Source: Crossiella sp. SN42 (GTDB lineage Bacteria > Actinomycetota > Actinomycetes > Mycobacteriales > Pseudonocardiaceae). From it: DNA of 64,000 nucleotides. Positions 34,376 through 42,171 of the stretch are shown piece after piece (the first letter of the stretch is position 1; each line of letters opens with the position of its first letter). The position numbers and the translations under genes are program-made. Location: NCBI RefSeq assembly GCF_023897065.1, contig NZ_JAMHIV010000031.1, positions 1 to 64,000 on the forward strand. The letters are read 5' to 3'. Under the pieces are notes generated by a model. That model ran no database searches and was not told the origin of the DNA. It saw only the letters and a list, made by a program, of their open reading frames with translations.

Positions 34376-35332
34376 ATGAATACCTGTGATCCGGTCGGCG
34401 GCTCGCGATTCCTCGCCCTCGGCGGCTATCGCCCCGCCACGGTGATCTCCAACGCGGAACTGGCCCAGCGGCTGGGGGTCAGCGAGGACTGGATCCGGGA
34501 CCGGGTCGGCATCCGCGAAAGGCACGCGGCAGGCCCCGGGGAGTCCGTGGTGATGATGGGCGCGGAGGCCGGGCGCAAGGCGCTGGCCGCCGCGGGCCTG
34601 CCCGCCGACGCCGTGGATCTCATCCTGCTCGCCACCTCCTCCATGCCCTCGCCGATGCCCAACGGGTCCGCCGCCATCGCCAGCGCACTGGGCATCCCTG
34701 CGGCGGGCACGCTGGATGTCAACGCGGCCTGCGCCGGGTTCGGCTACGCCGTCGGCATCGCCGACGGCCTGATCCGATCAGGGCTCAGCAGGCACGCCCT
34801 GGTCATCGGGTCCGAACGGATGCGGGACTGGGTTGACCAGGATGATCCGGCCACCGCGGTCATCTTCGCCGACGGCGCGGGTGCGGCCGTGCTCGGCGCG
34901 GCGCGCACCGCCGGGATCGGACCGGTGGTGTGGGGTGGCGACGGGACGCGGGCCGGTCTGATCGGCATCCAGGACCGGGCAGGCACGATCCGGATGCAGG
35001 GGCCCGCGTTGTTCCGCTGGGCCATCACCACCCTCGCGCCGATCGCGCGCGCGGCGTGCGCGCGAGCCGGGACAACCCCCGCTCAGCTGAAGGCTTTTGT
35101 GCCGCACCAGGCCAATCTGCGCATCACCGAGGCGCTGGCCGAGGAACTGGACCTGCCACACGCGGTGATCGCACGCGACATCACCAGTTCCGGCAACACC
35201 GCGGCCGCCTCCATCCCACTGGCCCTGCTCCGGCTGCTGGAACAGGGTGCGATCAGCACCGGCGATCCGGTGCTGCTGCTGGGATTCGGGGCCGGCCTGA
35301 GCTATGCCGCGCAGGTCGTGCACTGCCCCTAG
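34376..35332 (+). CDS. 3-oxoacyl-ACP synthase III-like (KAS III/FabH family)
   Basis: 318-aa thiolase-fold condensing enzyme. The ATG at 34376 has GGAG 5 nt upstream. The triad is visible: Cys in VNAACAGFGYA, His in AFVPHQANLRI and Asn in DITSSGNTAAASIP, as in FabH. FabH uses an acyl-CoA starter and malonyl-ACP; KAS III-like enzymes in clusters also act as acyl transferases or make esters and amides. It is followed 30 nt later by a P450 and opposite a thioesterase and MFS exporter, with no other fatty-acid genes nearby. This suggests a small specialised-metabolite pathway rather than housekeeping FabH. Confidence 0.92.
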   Translation: MNTCDPVGGSRFLALGGYRPATVISNAELAQRLGVSEDWIRDRVGIRERHAAGPGESVVMMGAEAGRKALAAAGLPADAVDLILLATSSMPSPMPNGSAAIASALGIPAAGTLDVNAACAGFGYAVGIADGLIRSGLSRHALVIGSERMRDWVDQDDPATAVIFADGAGAAVLGAARTAGIGPVVWGGDGTRAGLIGIQDRAGTIRMQGPALFRWAITTLAPIARAACARAGTTPAQLKAFVPHQANLRITEALAEELDLPHAVIARDITSSGNTAAASIPLALLRLLEQGAISTGDPVLLLGFGAGLSYAAQVVHCP

Positions 35333-35362
35333 CACCTGTCCTGGCCAACGGAAGGGAAAAAC

Positions 35363-36580
35363 ATGTCCGACAGCACCAGTGTGATCAACTCGCTGTTGTC
35401 GCCACGCTCGGCCCCGGATCCCTACCCGGCCTACCGCGCACTGCGCCAGGCCGCCCGGACGCACTACTTCAAACCGCTGAACATGTTCCTGGTCACCGGT
35501 TTCGCCGACTGCCTCGCGCTGCACCGGGACCAGAATCTCCGGGTGATCAACAGCACCGGCCGGGGGCAACAGCAGCTGGGGCGGTGGCCGGATGAGGTGC
35601 TGCGCTCCATCGACCAGTGGCCGGTGTACCAGAACCCGCCCGTGCACGGGCCGGTGCGGCATGCGGTCAGCAGGCACTTCACCCCGGCGAAGATCGAAAG
35701 CCTGCGGCAGTGGGTCGAGCGGCAGTTCGAGCGGGAACTCGACCGCGTCGCGGAGCAGGGCGCGCACGGCGCGGTGGTGGATCTGCAGGCCAGTCTCAAG
35801 CGGCTGCCCATGGTGGTGATGTCCCGCCTGCTGGGGCTGCCGCGGGCGGATCTGGCCGATCTCATCGAGGTGGTCTCAGAGTTCTCGCTGTTCTTCGACG
35901 TGGTGCTGACACCGGCGCAGCACCGGCGGCTGCTGGAGAGTCACGACCGGCTCATCGGCTACCTGATCGCGCTGGTCGCCCCGTACCGGCGAGCAACCGC
36001 GGAGTCGGTGCCGCCGCTGATCGCCGGACTGATCAGCACCGCCGAGGACATGTCGAACCGGCAGCTCGCGGGCATGATCGCGGGGCTGTTGCTGGCCGGT
36101 TTCGAGACCACGGTGGGACTGCTGGGCAACGGGGCGCACGCCTTGGCGCTGCACCCGGATCAGGCCCGGTTGCTCGCCGGGCAGCCCCGGCTCGCCCCGA
36201 CCGCGGTGGAGGAGGCGCTGCGCTGGGACGCCTCGGTGCAGGTCAACTGCCGGATCGCCGGGCCGTCGATGGAGGTGGGCGGGGTGCCGATCCCGGAAGG
36301 CGCGGTGATCGGCCTGATGTACGGGTCCGCGCACCGGGATCCCGAGCGCTACCGCGATCCCGACCGCTTTGACATCACCCGCGTCGGCAGTCAGCAGCTG
36401 AGCTTCGGCATGGGGATCCACTACTGCCTGGGCTCGCAACTGGCCCGGCTGGAGGCGATGGTGGCCTTCACCGGACTGGTCCGGCGGTTCCCGAAGCTGC
36501 GGCTGGCGGAGCAGCCGCGGCGGCGCAGGCCGGGGTTCTCCCTGCGGGCGCTGGAGACCCTGCCGGTCCTGGTCAGCTGA
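35363..36580 (+). CDS. Cytochrome P450 monooxygenase
   Basis: 405-aa bacterial P450. ATG preceded by GAAGGGA. I-helix oxygen-binding motif LLAGFETTVG, with Glu-Thr typical of class I bacterial enzymes; ExxR motif VEEALRWD; and heme-ligand loop LSFGMGIHYCLGSQLARLE with the Cys ligand. Requires external ferredoxin and reductase, none of which are in the window. Co-directional with the KAS III gene (30-nt gap), so it probably oxidises the KAS III-derived product. Confidence 0.95.
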   Translation: MSDSTSVINSLLSPRSAPDPYPAYRALRQAARTHYFKPLNMFLVTGFADCLALHRDQNLRVINSTGRGQQQLGRWPDEVLRSIDQWPVYQNPPVHGPVRHAVSRHFTPAKIESLRQWVERQFERELDRVAEQGAHGAVVDLQASLKRLPMVVMSRLLGLPRADLADLIEVVSEFSLFFDVVLTPAQHRRLLESHDRLIGYLIALVAPYRRATAESVPPLIAGLISTAEDMSNRQLAGMIAGLLLAGFETTVGLLGNGAHALALHPDQARLLAGQPRLAPTAVEEALRWDASVQVNCRIAGPSMEVGGVPIPEGAVIGLMYGSAHRDPERYRDPDRFDITRVGSQQLSFGMGIHYCLGSQLARLEAMVAFTGLVRRFPKLRLAEQPRRRRPGFSLRALETLPVLVS

Positions 36581-36604
36581 ACCGGCTCGCCGGTCCGGGT
36601 TCGC

Positions 36605-37390
36605 TCAGGAGAGGCCGGCCAGGATCCGGCGGGCCTGGCGGACGTTGCAGAGCAGCCTGCCGTCCTCGGCCCAGCCGGTGATGTTCTCCATCACCCAGCC
36701 ACTGCCGACGTGTTCGGTGGTGGCGCGCAACAGCACCCATTCCCCGGCCGGACCCTGGTCGAGTGCCTCGGTGAAATGCGCGCTCATCCCCACCGTCGGC
36801 ACCGGCACCGCCGAGGTCAGCACGGCGAACAGCGACGGCGGCAGGCTGTCCGCCAGGGTCAGCACCGCCTCGGCGTCCACCGCTCGGCGGTCGGTGAACC
36901 GCACCCAGAACAGCAGTTCGGCCTGCTCGCCGCCGGCCAGTGCGAGGGCCGGGCCGGCCGGGCGGTACTCGATGTGCACCGACATCGGCACCCGGTCGGC
37001 AGGCGCGGACTGCACGGGCTCGCAGGAAGCCACGCCGGGCACCGCGGGCATGGCCGTCCAGGCATGGCTGTGCGGTCCCCTGCCCAGTCCGAAGGTCGCG
37101 GTGGCCAGCAGCGCCAGGCCGCGATCCTGGTGCGCGCGCAGCGCGGCGTGACTCATGCTGCGCCCCGCGTGTTCCAGCGTGACCGCCAGCGACAGCGGGC
37201 GTTCGTCGACCGGTGCCAGGAACGACGCCGACAACGTCCGCACGCGCTGTGCGCCGTCGACCTGACCCCGCATCGCCGCCAGCGCCAGCGCGGCCGTGTA
37301 CCCACCGTGCGCACCAGACCAGGTCCACCAGGAGCGGTCGATGGTGCGGGTCGTGGTGGAGGAGGTGGCGGCCGCGCCGGATCCGATCAC
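36605..37390 (-). CDS. Acyl-CoA thioesterase-like protein (double hotdog fold)
   Basis: 261-aa protein resembling the TesB-like/4HBT_3 thioesterase family: an N-terminal hotdog with HGGYTAALALAAM and a helix of the type LSASFLAPVD, then a second hotdog with HIEYRPAGPALAL and a C-terminal NITGWAEDGRLLCNVRQARR. GTG start at 37390 without a clear ribosome-binding site. It converges on the P450 gene 24 nt away. Possible role: release or editing of the acyl product of the KAS III/P450 set. Confidence 0.8.
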   Translation of the reverse strand: MIGSGAAATSSTTTRTIDRSWWTWSGAHGGYTAALALAAMRGQVDGAQRVRTLSASFLAPVDERPLSLAVTLEHAGRSMSHAALRAHQDRGLALLATATFGLGRGPHSHAWTAMPAVPGVASCEPVQSAPADRVPMSVHIEYRPAGPALALAGGEQAELLFWVRFTDRRAVDAEAVLTLADSLPPSLFAVLTSAVPVPTVGMSAHFTEALDQGPAGEWVLLRATTEHVGSGWVMENITGWAEDGRLLCNVRQARRILAGLS

Positions 37391-37507
37391 CCGGCCACGG
37401 TAACCATGGGCCCGCGCCCACCGCGGGTTCGACCGCGGATCAGTAGCCGACCGGGTGGACTTCCTTGGCAGCGGTGGAATTCCGGGCGATCGGCGTGGCG
37501 GCCAGGG

Positions 37508-38674
37508 TCACCTGGGCACCGGGGATCTCCGGTTGGCCGCGGCCAGGCCCAGCCCCAGCGCGGCCAGCACCACCCCGGCCGCCGGGAGCCAGCCGACGCC
37601 CGCGGTGGCCAGCACGACTCCGCCGATCGCCGAACCTGCCCCGGCGCCGAGGTAGATCATCGATCCGTTGAGTCCGAGCGCCACGGTCGGGGAGTCCGGC
37701 GCGGCGGAGAACAGGCGGTGCTGCTGCGGCACCATCAGCATTCCGGCCGCCACGCCGATCGCCCCGGCGAACAGCAGCGTGCCGGGCAGGCTCAACCGGG
37801 CGAGGTTCAGCGCCGCGAACCCGGTGACGCAGCCGGCCAGCGAGGCGAGCACCACCCGATCCGGGCCGAACCGGTCGGTCCAGCGACCGGCCAGCGAATT
37901 GCCGGTGAAGTGCCCGGCGCCGAAGGCGACCAGCACCCAGGACAGGGTCGCGCCGGTGGCCGAGGGTTGCGCGACCACCGGCAGGTAGACCAGCACGGCG
38001 TACAGGGCGAGGGTGCCCAGCACGGTCACCAGCAGCACGGTGGCCACCCCCGGGCGCGCGAACACCGACAGCCGGACGCGCAGGCCCACCGGAGGCACCC
38101 GGACCGCGGGCAGCACCGGCGTCAGCAGCGTGAGCAGCGCCCCGGCCACGCCGATGCCGCACAGCACCGCGCGCCAGCCGAGCCATTGGCCCAGCAGCAC
38201 CCCGATGGGCACCCCGAGCACCATCGAGGCGCTCATGCCCGCGGCCACCGTGGCCAGCGCCCGCCCGCGCCGGGCGCCGGTGGCCAGCGCGCCGGCCACG
38301 ACGTAGGCGTTGGACTGGCAGGCCGCCGCGCCGATCGCCGCCACCCCCCTGGATACCAGGACCACGGTGTAGCCGGGGCCGAAGGCCTGTCCGGCCATGC
38401 CCAGGGTGAACACGGCCAGGCCGCCGCCAAAGAGCCACCGCCGGTCCCAGTCACCGGTGGCCGCCGCGAGCAGCGGTGAGGCCACGGCGTAGGTGAAGGC
38501 GAAGACGGTGGTCAGCTGCCCTGCCGCGGATTCCGACACCTGAAGGTCCTCGGCGATGGGCAGCAACAGTCCATTGAGGACGAAGCCATCGGTGCCGACG
38601 ACGAACGTGCCGAGGGCGAGGATGAGCAGCATCCGCGTTGGCAGTCGGTCATCCGGCGATCGATGAACTGTCAT
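37508..38674 (-). CDS. Major facilitator superfamily exporter
   Basis: 388-aa MFS protein with 12 likely membrane segments (LLILALGTFVVGTDGFVLNG at the N-terminus) and the cytoplasmic loop motifs GRWTDRFGP and GDWDRRWLF. It resembles the drug:H+ antiporter DHA1 type, such as AraJ/PbuE-like exporters. Start ATG at 38674, 17 nt behind the stop of the solute-binding-protein gene, in the same direction. May export the product of the adjacent KAS III-P450-thioesterase set; the substrate is inferred only from context. Confidence 0.9.
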   Translation of the reverse strand: MTVHRSPDDRLPTRMLLILALGTFVVGTDGFVLNGLLLPIAEDLQVSESAAGQLTTVFAFTYAVASPLLAAATGDWDRRWLFGGGLAVFTLGMAGQAFGPGYTVVLVSRGVAAIGAAACQSNAYVVAGALATGARRGRALATVAAGMSASMVLGVPIGVLLGQWLGWRAVLCGIGVAGALLTLLTPVLPAVRVPPVGLRVRLSVFARPGVATVLLVTVLGTLALYAVLVYLPVVAQPSATGATLSWVLVAFGAGHFTGNSLAGRWTDRFGPDRVVLASLAGCVTGFAALNLARLSLPGTLLFAGAIGVAAGMLMVPQQHRLFSAAPDSPTVALGLNGSMIYLGAGAGSAIGGVVLATAGVGWLPAAGVVLAALGLGLAAANRRSPVPR

Positions 38675-38691
38675 GGAACGGATCGTGCCGC

Positions 38692-39861
38692 CTACCGGTC
38701 GAGCACGAACTTGCCGTCACGCACCACGACCGTGGTCAGCGTCCCGTCGGGCAGCCCGACGTGGTTGCGGCCGGGGGTGAAGACCCCGGTGACCCCGGTG
38801 TAGGACAGGTTCGCCAGCCGGTCCCTGGCCCGCGCGCGGTCGCTGGTGGTGGCGAATGCCTTGGTGAGCATGCCGAGCGCGTCCGCGGCGAAGCACGGGT
38901 AGGCCCCCGGCTGACCGTGTTCTCGCTCGAAGGTCCTGGCGAACAACCGCATCCGGGCCAGGTTGGGCAGGGTCAGCGGAGCCGACCGGTACACCGTGGC
39001 CCACGGGGTCAGCACCCGCACCCCCTCGGCGGCGGCGCCCGCGTTGGCCAGGAACTGCGGATGCGAAGCCGAGGGACTGCAATACACGCGTTTGGTCCAG
39101 CCGAGTTCCCTGGCCTGGGCCACCGCCAGCCCGTTGCTGGGTGGCAGCCCGAACACCGAGATGGTGTCGGGCTTGGCCGCGATCAGCTTGGCCAGCTGTG
39201 GCCGCATGTCGGTGGCGCCGTGCTCGAACGTCTCCACCCCCGCGTTCTCCAGGCCGAATCCCGGCAGCTTGGCAAGGTCCGCGTCGAGGACGGGCCCGAC
39301 CCAGGCCGAACCGATCAGGATCGTCACCCGGCGCAGTTTGTGCTGTGCGGCATCGCGGGCGACGGATTTGATCAGGTCCAGCCCGAAGGGCGCCCTGGAG
39401 GTGAAGACGTAGTCGTTGACCGGGTCGGCGAGTCCGGCGAGCAGCGGGTTGACCATCGGCACGCCCGCGGTCTGCGCGGCTGTCCGCAGGGCGCCGACGG
39501 TGGCGGGCGAGGAGGTGCCGATGAGGCCGTGCACCTCCTCCCGCCGGATCAGTGCGTCGGCGGCGGCCGCGGTCACCTCGACACTGCCCTTGGTGTCCCG
39601 CTCGATCAGCGTGACCCTGCGGTGGCCCGGCAGCAACCCAGCGTTGATCAACTCGCACATCCGCCGGAGGCCGAGGACCTGCCGTTGCGCATGTCCGGCT
39701 CCCGGACCGGTGAAATCGGCCAGCACACCAACCCGCATCGGCGGTCCCGAGGAGGCCGCCTGCGCGGTCGCACCGAGGAACGGGACCGACACCGCGGCCG
39801 CACCACCGAGCAACACGGAACGACGGGAGACAACAGCGCTGACTTGGTCGGCCCGCGGCAT
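38692..39861 (-). CDS. ABC transporter substrate-binding protein (branched-chain amino acid type), Tat-exported
   Basis: 389-aa periplasmic-binding protein of the Peripla_BP_6/LivJ type. The ATG at 39861 has AGGAGG 7 nt upstream. The N-terminus has a twin-arginine signal (VSRRSVLLGGAAAVSVPFLG), cleaved near AQAASS. Type I PBP landmarks: RVGVLADFTGPGAGHAQ, GLIGTSSPATVGAL, DPVNDYVFTSRAPFG and RVTILIGSAWVGP. No permease or ATPase gene accompanies it; it is instead followed by an MFS gene 17 nt later. It could serve an unlinked ABC permease or act as a sensor. Confidence 0.88.
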   Translation of the reverse strand: MPRADQVSAVVSRRSVLLGGAAAVSVPFLGATAQAASSGPPMRVGVLADFTGPGAGHAQRQVLGLRRMCELINAGLLPGHRRVTLIERDTKGSVEVTAAAADALIRREEVHGLIGTSSPATVGALRTAAQTAGVPMVNPLLAGLADPVNDYVFTSRAPFGLDLIKSVARDAAQHKLRRVTILIGSAWVGPVLDADLAKLPGFGLENAGVETFEHGATDMRPQLAKLIAAKPDTISVFGLPPSNGLAVAQARELGWTKRVYCSPSASHPQFLANAGAAAEGVRVLTPWATVYRSAPLTLPNLARMRLFARTFEREHGQPGAYPCFAADALGMLTKAFATTSDRARARDRLANLSYTGVTGVFTPGRNHVGLPDGTLTTVVVRDGKFVLDR

Positions 39862-40101
39862 CGCGATCCTCCTGTGGGTGAGCGGATTGACCTCGACGGT
39901 AAACCAGCGCGGGACCGGCCAATCCGCCCCGCCGCCTGTTTCATCAGATCGAGTCGCCACTTCCACCCGGACAACCAGGTTCAGCACAGTGTCCCGGCCG
40001 GGGTTCACCGGAATGAGCGGCGTTACGCGGTGGTGACGCCGGCGGGAACACGCCGCAGACGGACAAATTCCCGCCCTGCACAGGGAGAATCAGACACGAA
40101 A

Positions 40102-40397
40102 TTGAAAGACGTGCCCTTGGCTTCGCCGGGACCCTCGTCGCGAGTGGATTCGCCGGTGTCGGCTCCGCCTCCGCCGCCGCCCCTTGCACCATCGGACCGG
40201 GAGTGACCCAGACCGACACGACCGTGACCGGCTCCAGCGGCAACGACACCATCGATCGCACGAACTCCAGCCCCGCTAAAACGATCGACGGCGACGGTGG
40301 CAACGACACGATCACCGGCGGCGTTAACGAGGCCGCAGCGCGCGCTGGACGAAGCGTGGGCAAGCCAGTCCTGATCATGTCCTCGCCGGCCGCCTGA
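40102..40397 (+). pseudogene. Secreted RTX-like calcium-binding repeat protein, broken
   Basis: One frame reads a signal peptide (RRALGFAGTLVASGFAGVGS, ASAAAPC). It is followed by GSSGNDTID and DGDGGNDTITGG, nonapeptide repeats of the RTX type (GGxGxDxUx). There is no start codon in that frame. The likely TTG at 40102 is one nucleotide out of register, implying a 1-nt deletion. The repeat array is cut after two units and ends in unrelated residues to 40397. Confidence 0.55.
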
Positions 40398-40692
40398 GGT
40401 CCCAGGAGACAACCACGGCCAGCGCCTCGGCCACCGTCTCGGGAGTGGCCGTGCCCAGAGCGAACCCGACGCCCGCGCCGCTGGCGGCGACGCGTTGTGC
40501 ATGCAGGCCCTGGCCAGCACCCAACGGAGGCGCCTCCAAGGGCAGGCCGTGGTTGAGCACGCCAAGTGGGCCGAGGCCAAGGATCTCGGTCGGTGTCGTG
40601 CGGTCCATTACGTCGGGCGATACGGCCGAGCGGCCTGTGCAGAACTGATGCTAAGACGGCCAGTGCCGCTGTGTCGTGCCTGTCCAGCACGT

Positions 40693-40915
40693 GTCGTCCC
40701 CGCACACGCGGGGCTGGTCCCATCACGGGTCCGAGGGGGTAGCGGCGCGACCGGCTCACCAGCCCGTCGTCTCCGCACAGGCGGGGGTGGTCCCGGCAAC
40801 GCGGCGGCGTGGCCGGTGTTTCGGCTGTCGTCCCCGCGCAGGCGGGGTGGCCCCGACGACGCGCCAGGTCGCTCGCCAGTCGTGCAGTTCGTCCCCGCGC
40901 CGGCGGTCCTCCATG
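40693..40915 (+). CRISPR. Small degenerate type I-E-like CRISPR array, orphan
   Basis: Repeats at 40693-40721, 40766-40794 and 40827-40854, and a decayed fourth from 40887. They vary around GTCGTCCCCGC.CA.GCGGG then GTGGTCCC, the actinobacterial type I-E repeat with its CCCCGC/GCGGGG palindrome. Two spacers are exactly 32 nt (40795-40826, 40855-40886), the type I-E standard; the first interval is 44 nt. No cas gene lies within the window, and the repeats are mutated, so it is a relic or a trans-acting satellite array. Confidence 0.72.
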
Positions 40916-41297
40916 GCCCGGACGACGACGTGGCGGCATTCGCCGGCACCAACGTTCCGCGCACTCCAGGAAGCGCAGGAACGCGAGCTTTCCCCGGAAG
41001 CAGCGCGGCAGACCTTACTCACCAACTCGCGGTCGCCCGGATTTGCCACTAAGGCCGTAGCGGGCTGGGACTCACCGCGAAGTGCACCGCCAGCGCCGCC
41101 ACAGGCACCCGTCACCCGACGAACGCCCGGATCCACCGACCGCCCATCCGCCATCGACACGTTCACGCGGCGACACACGACCTACAGAAGCAGACGGTCA
41201 CCGCCAAACGGGGGGACTGCGGCCACCGTCGCGCACTCGCACCGCGAAGAGGTATTCTGGCTGCGTGATTCCCCAATATTTGGAGATTTCACGCACT

Positions 41298-41325
41298 GCC
41301 GGGTTCAAGTCCCCCTCGGACACGC
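41298..41325 (+). other. tRNA 3'-half-like sequence, possible att remnant
   Basis: Contains a T-loop-like GGGTTCAAGTCCC followed by an acceptor-like CTCGGACAC. Only 3 of 5 T-stem pairs form and no anticodon arm is recognisable, so it is not a functional tRNA. Such 3' tRNA pieces are typical attachment-site remnants of integrative elements. Confidence 0.3.
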
Positions 41326-41516
41326 GACGCAGTCCTGCTTCAGTGAGTGCCTGTCTGCGCAGTAGCCCACAGACGGGCACATCCTCGCTCACAACCGGGA
41401 ATTTTCAGTTCAGCATCACCTCGGATGGTTTGCACTGATCATCGCCTCGTTTGGGGTTCACGGCCGTAAGGCCGCATTTCTTCTTGATCGATAAGTCCGG
41501 CGTGCGACCCAAGCCA

Positions 41517-41535
41517 GACGGCCCGGAGACGGCCC
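41517..41535 (+). repeat. Tandem GACGGCCC repeats, 11-nt period
   Basis: GACGGCCC at 41517 and 41528; the same pattern as at 23141 and 41911. Confidence 0.4.
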
Positions 41536-41641
41536 AGAAGGCTGGCGACGCCCTAAGACAGGCAGTTCGAGCAGGTCAGCGGCGGTCCACTACAGAGATG
41601 TTCCAGTTGTCCGGGCCGTCGGGCCAGGACAGGTAATCCTC

Positions 41642-41680
41642 CCTGGTCGGGAGCCCGTGGGATCGGGCTTCCCGACCAGG
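41642..41680. terminator. Strong orphan hairpin
   Basis: CCTGGTCGGGA pairs with TCCCGACCAGG, extended by GCCC/GGGC across one bulged T, with an 8-nt loop. No intact gene ends beside it, so it may be the terminator of a lost gene or of a small RNA. Confidence 0.45.
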
Positions 41681-41910
41681 TCTAGCTGTGCGGGAGTTGA
41701 CCAGGAAGCGGGCATTGACCAGCCAGGACAGTCCTGGTCACTCCCCCGGCCACCGGCAGCCACCCCGTCGGGCGCGCAAGCCGGCGGACTCCGACTGGCT
41801 TCTGGTCAGCACCGTGGCCAGGAGCGTCGAGGCGACCCAGATTCGCGTCCTCACCTAGAACTCATTTCCGCTGGTCAAGGCTAGTCTCGTCTCATCCGGT
41901 CTTAACCTGT

Positions 41911-41929
41911 GACGGCCTACAGACGGCCC
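41911..41929 (+). repeat. Tandem GACGGCCY repeats, 11-nt period
   Basis: GACGGCCT at 41911 and GACGGCCC at 41922, followed by CAGAGTTGATC, similar to the CAGTGTTGATC that follows the 23141 pair. Lies 240 nt before the intact polymerase-like gene. Confidence 0.4.
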
Positions 41930-42120
41930 AGAGTTGATCACCGCCATCGACGGCACTGCCACGCGCCGAGCTGACGCCGGCCTCACCGCCGGTAAGAGCC
42001 GTTATCGGCGGTCAGGGCGTGCTCGACACCGGTTCCAAAAAGGCCGGAGTTTGCCTGGAACAACGCCTTCTCCCGCTGGCCATCACCAATAGTGACTTCG
42101 GCAACCAGGCGCTCCCTGTT

Positions 42121-42132
42121 GCGTTACCTGCC
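42121..42132 (+). promoter_or_regulatory. GCGTTACCTGCC motif upstream of polymerase-like copy 2
   Basis: About 40 nt before the ATG at 42172; identical motif and similar spacing at copy 1. Candidate promoter element or operator. Confidence 0.45.
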
Positions 42133-42171
42133 TGCCCGTCCTGTTCCCGGAACAAGGAGGGCTTGGCCGCT

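Larger units (their letters stand above)
40916..42120. other. Gene-poor stretch with element debris
   Basis: About 1.2 kb without a convincing gene; the open frames here have no recognisable domains. It contains a tRNA 3'-half-like sequence (41298-41325), two pairs of GACGGCC repeats (41517, 41911) and an isolated strong hairpin (41642-41680). Most likely the remains of integrative elements bordering the intact polymerase-like gene. Confidence 0.5.

Noticed and set aside
36581-36604. Hairpin between the P450 and thioesterase genes
   Set aside because: The pairing (AACCGG/CCGGTT-like) is short and interrupted, so it was not listed as a terminator.
40495-40662. A plus-strand frame reading QGQAVVEHAKWAEAKDLGR, perhaps a transposase C-terminus
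   Set aside because: The resemblance to transposase C-terminal helices is too weak and no flanking repeats were found.
41451-41884. Two short plus-strand ORFs in the gap before the polymerase-like gene
   Set aside because: No ribosome-binding sites, no recognisable motifs, and one crosses the strong hairpin at 41642-41680.
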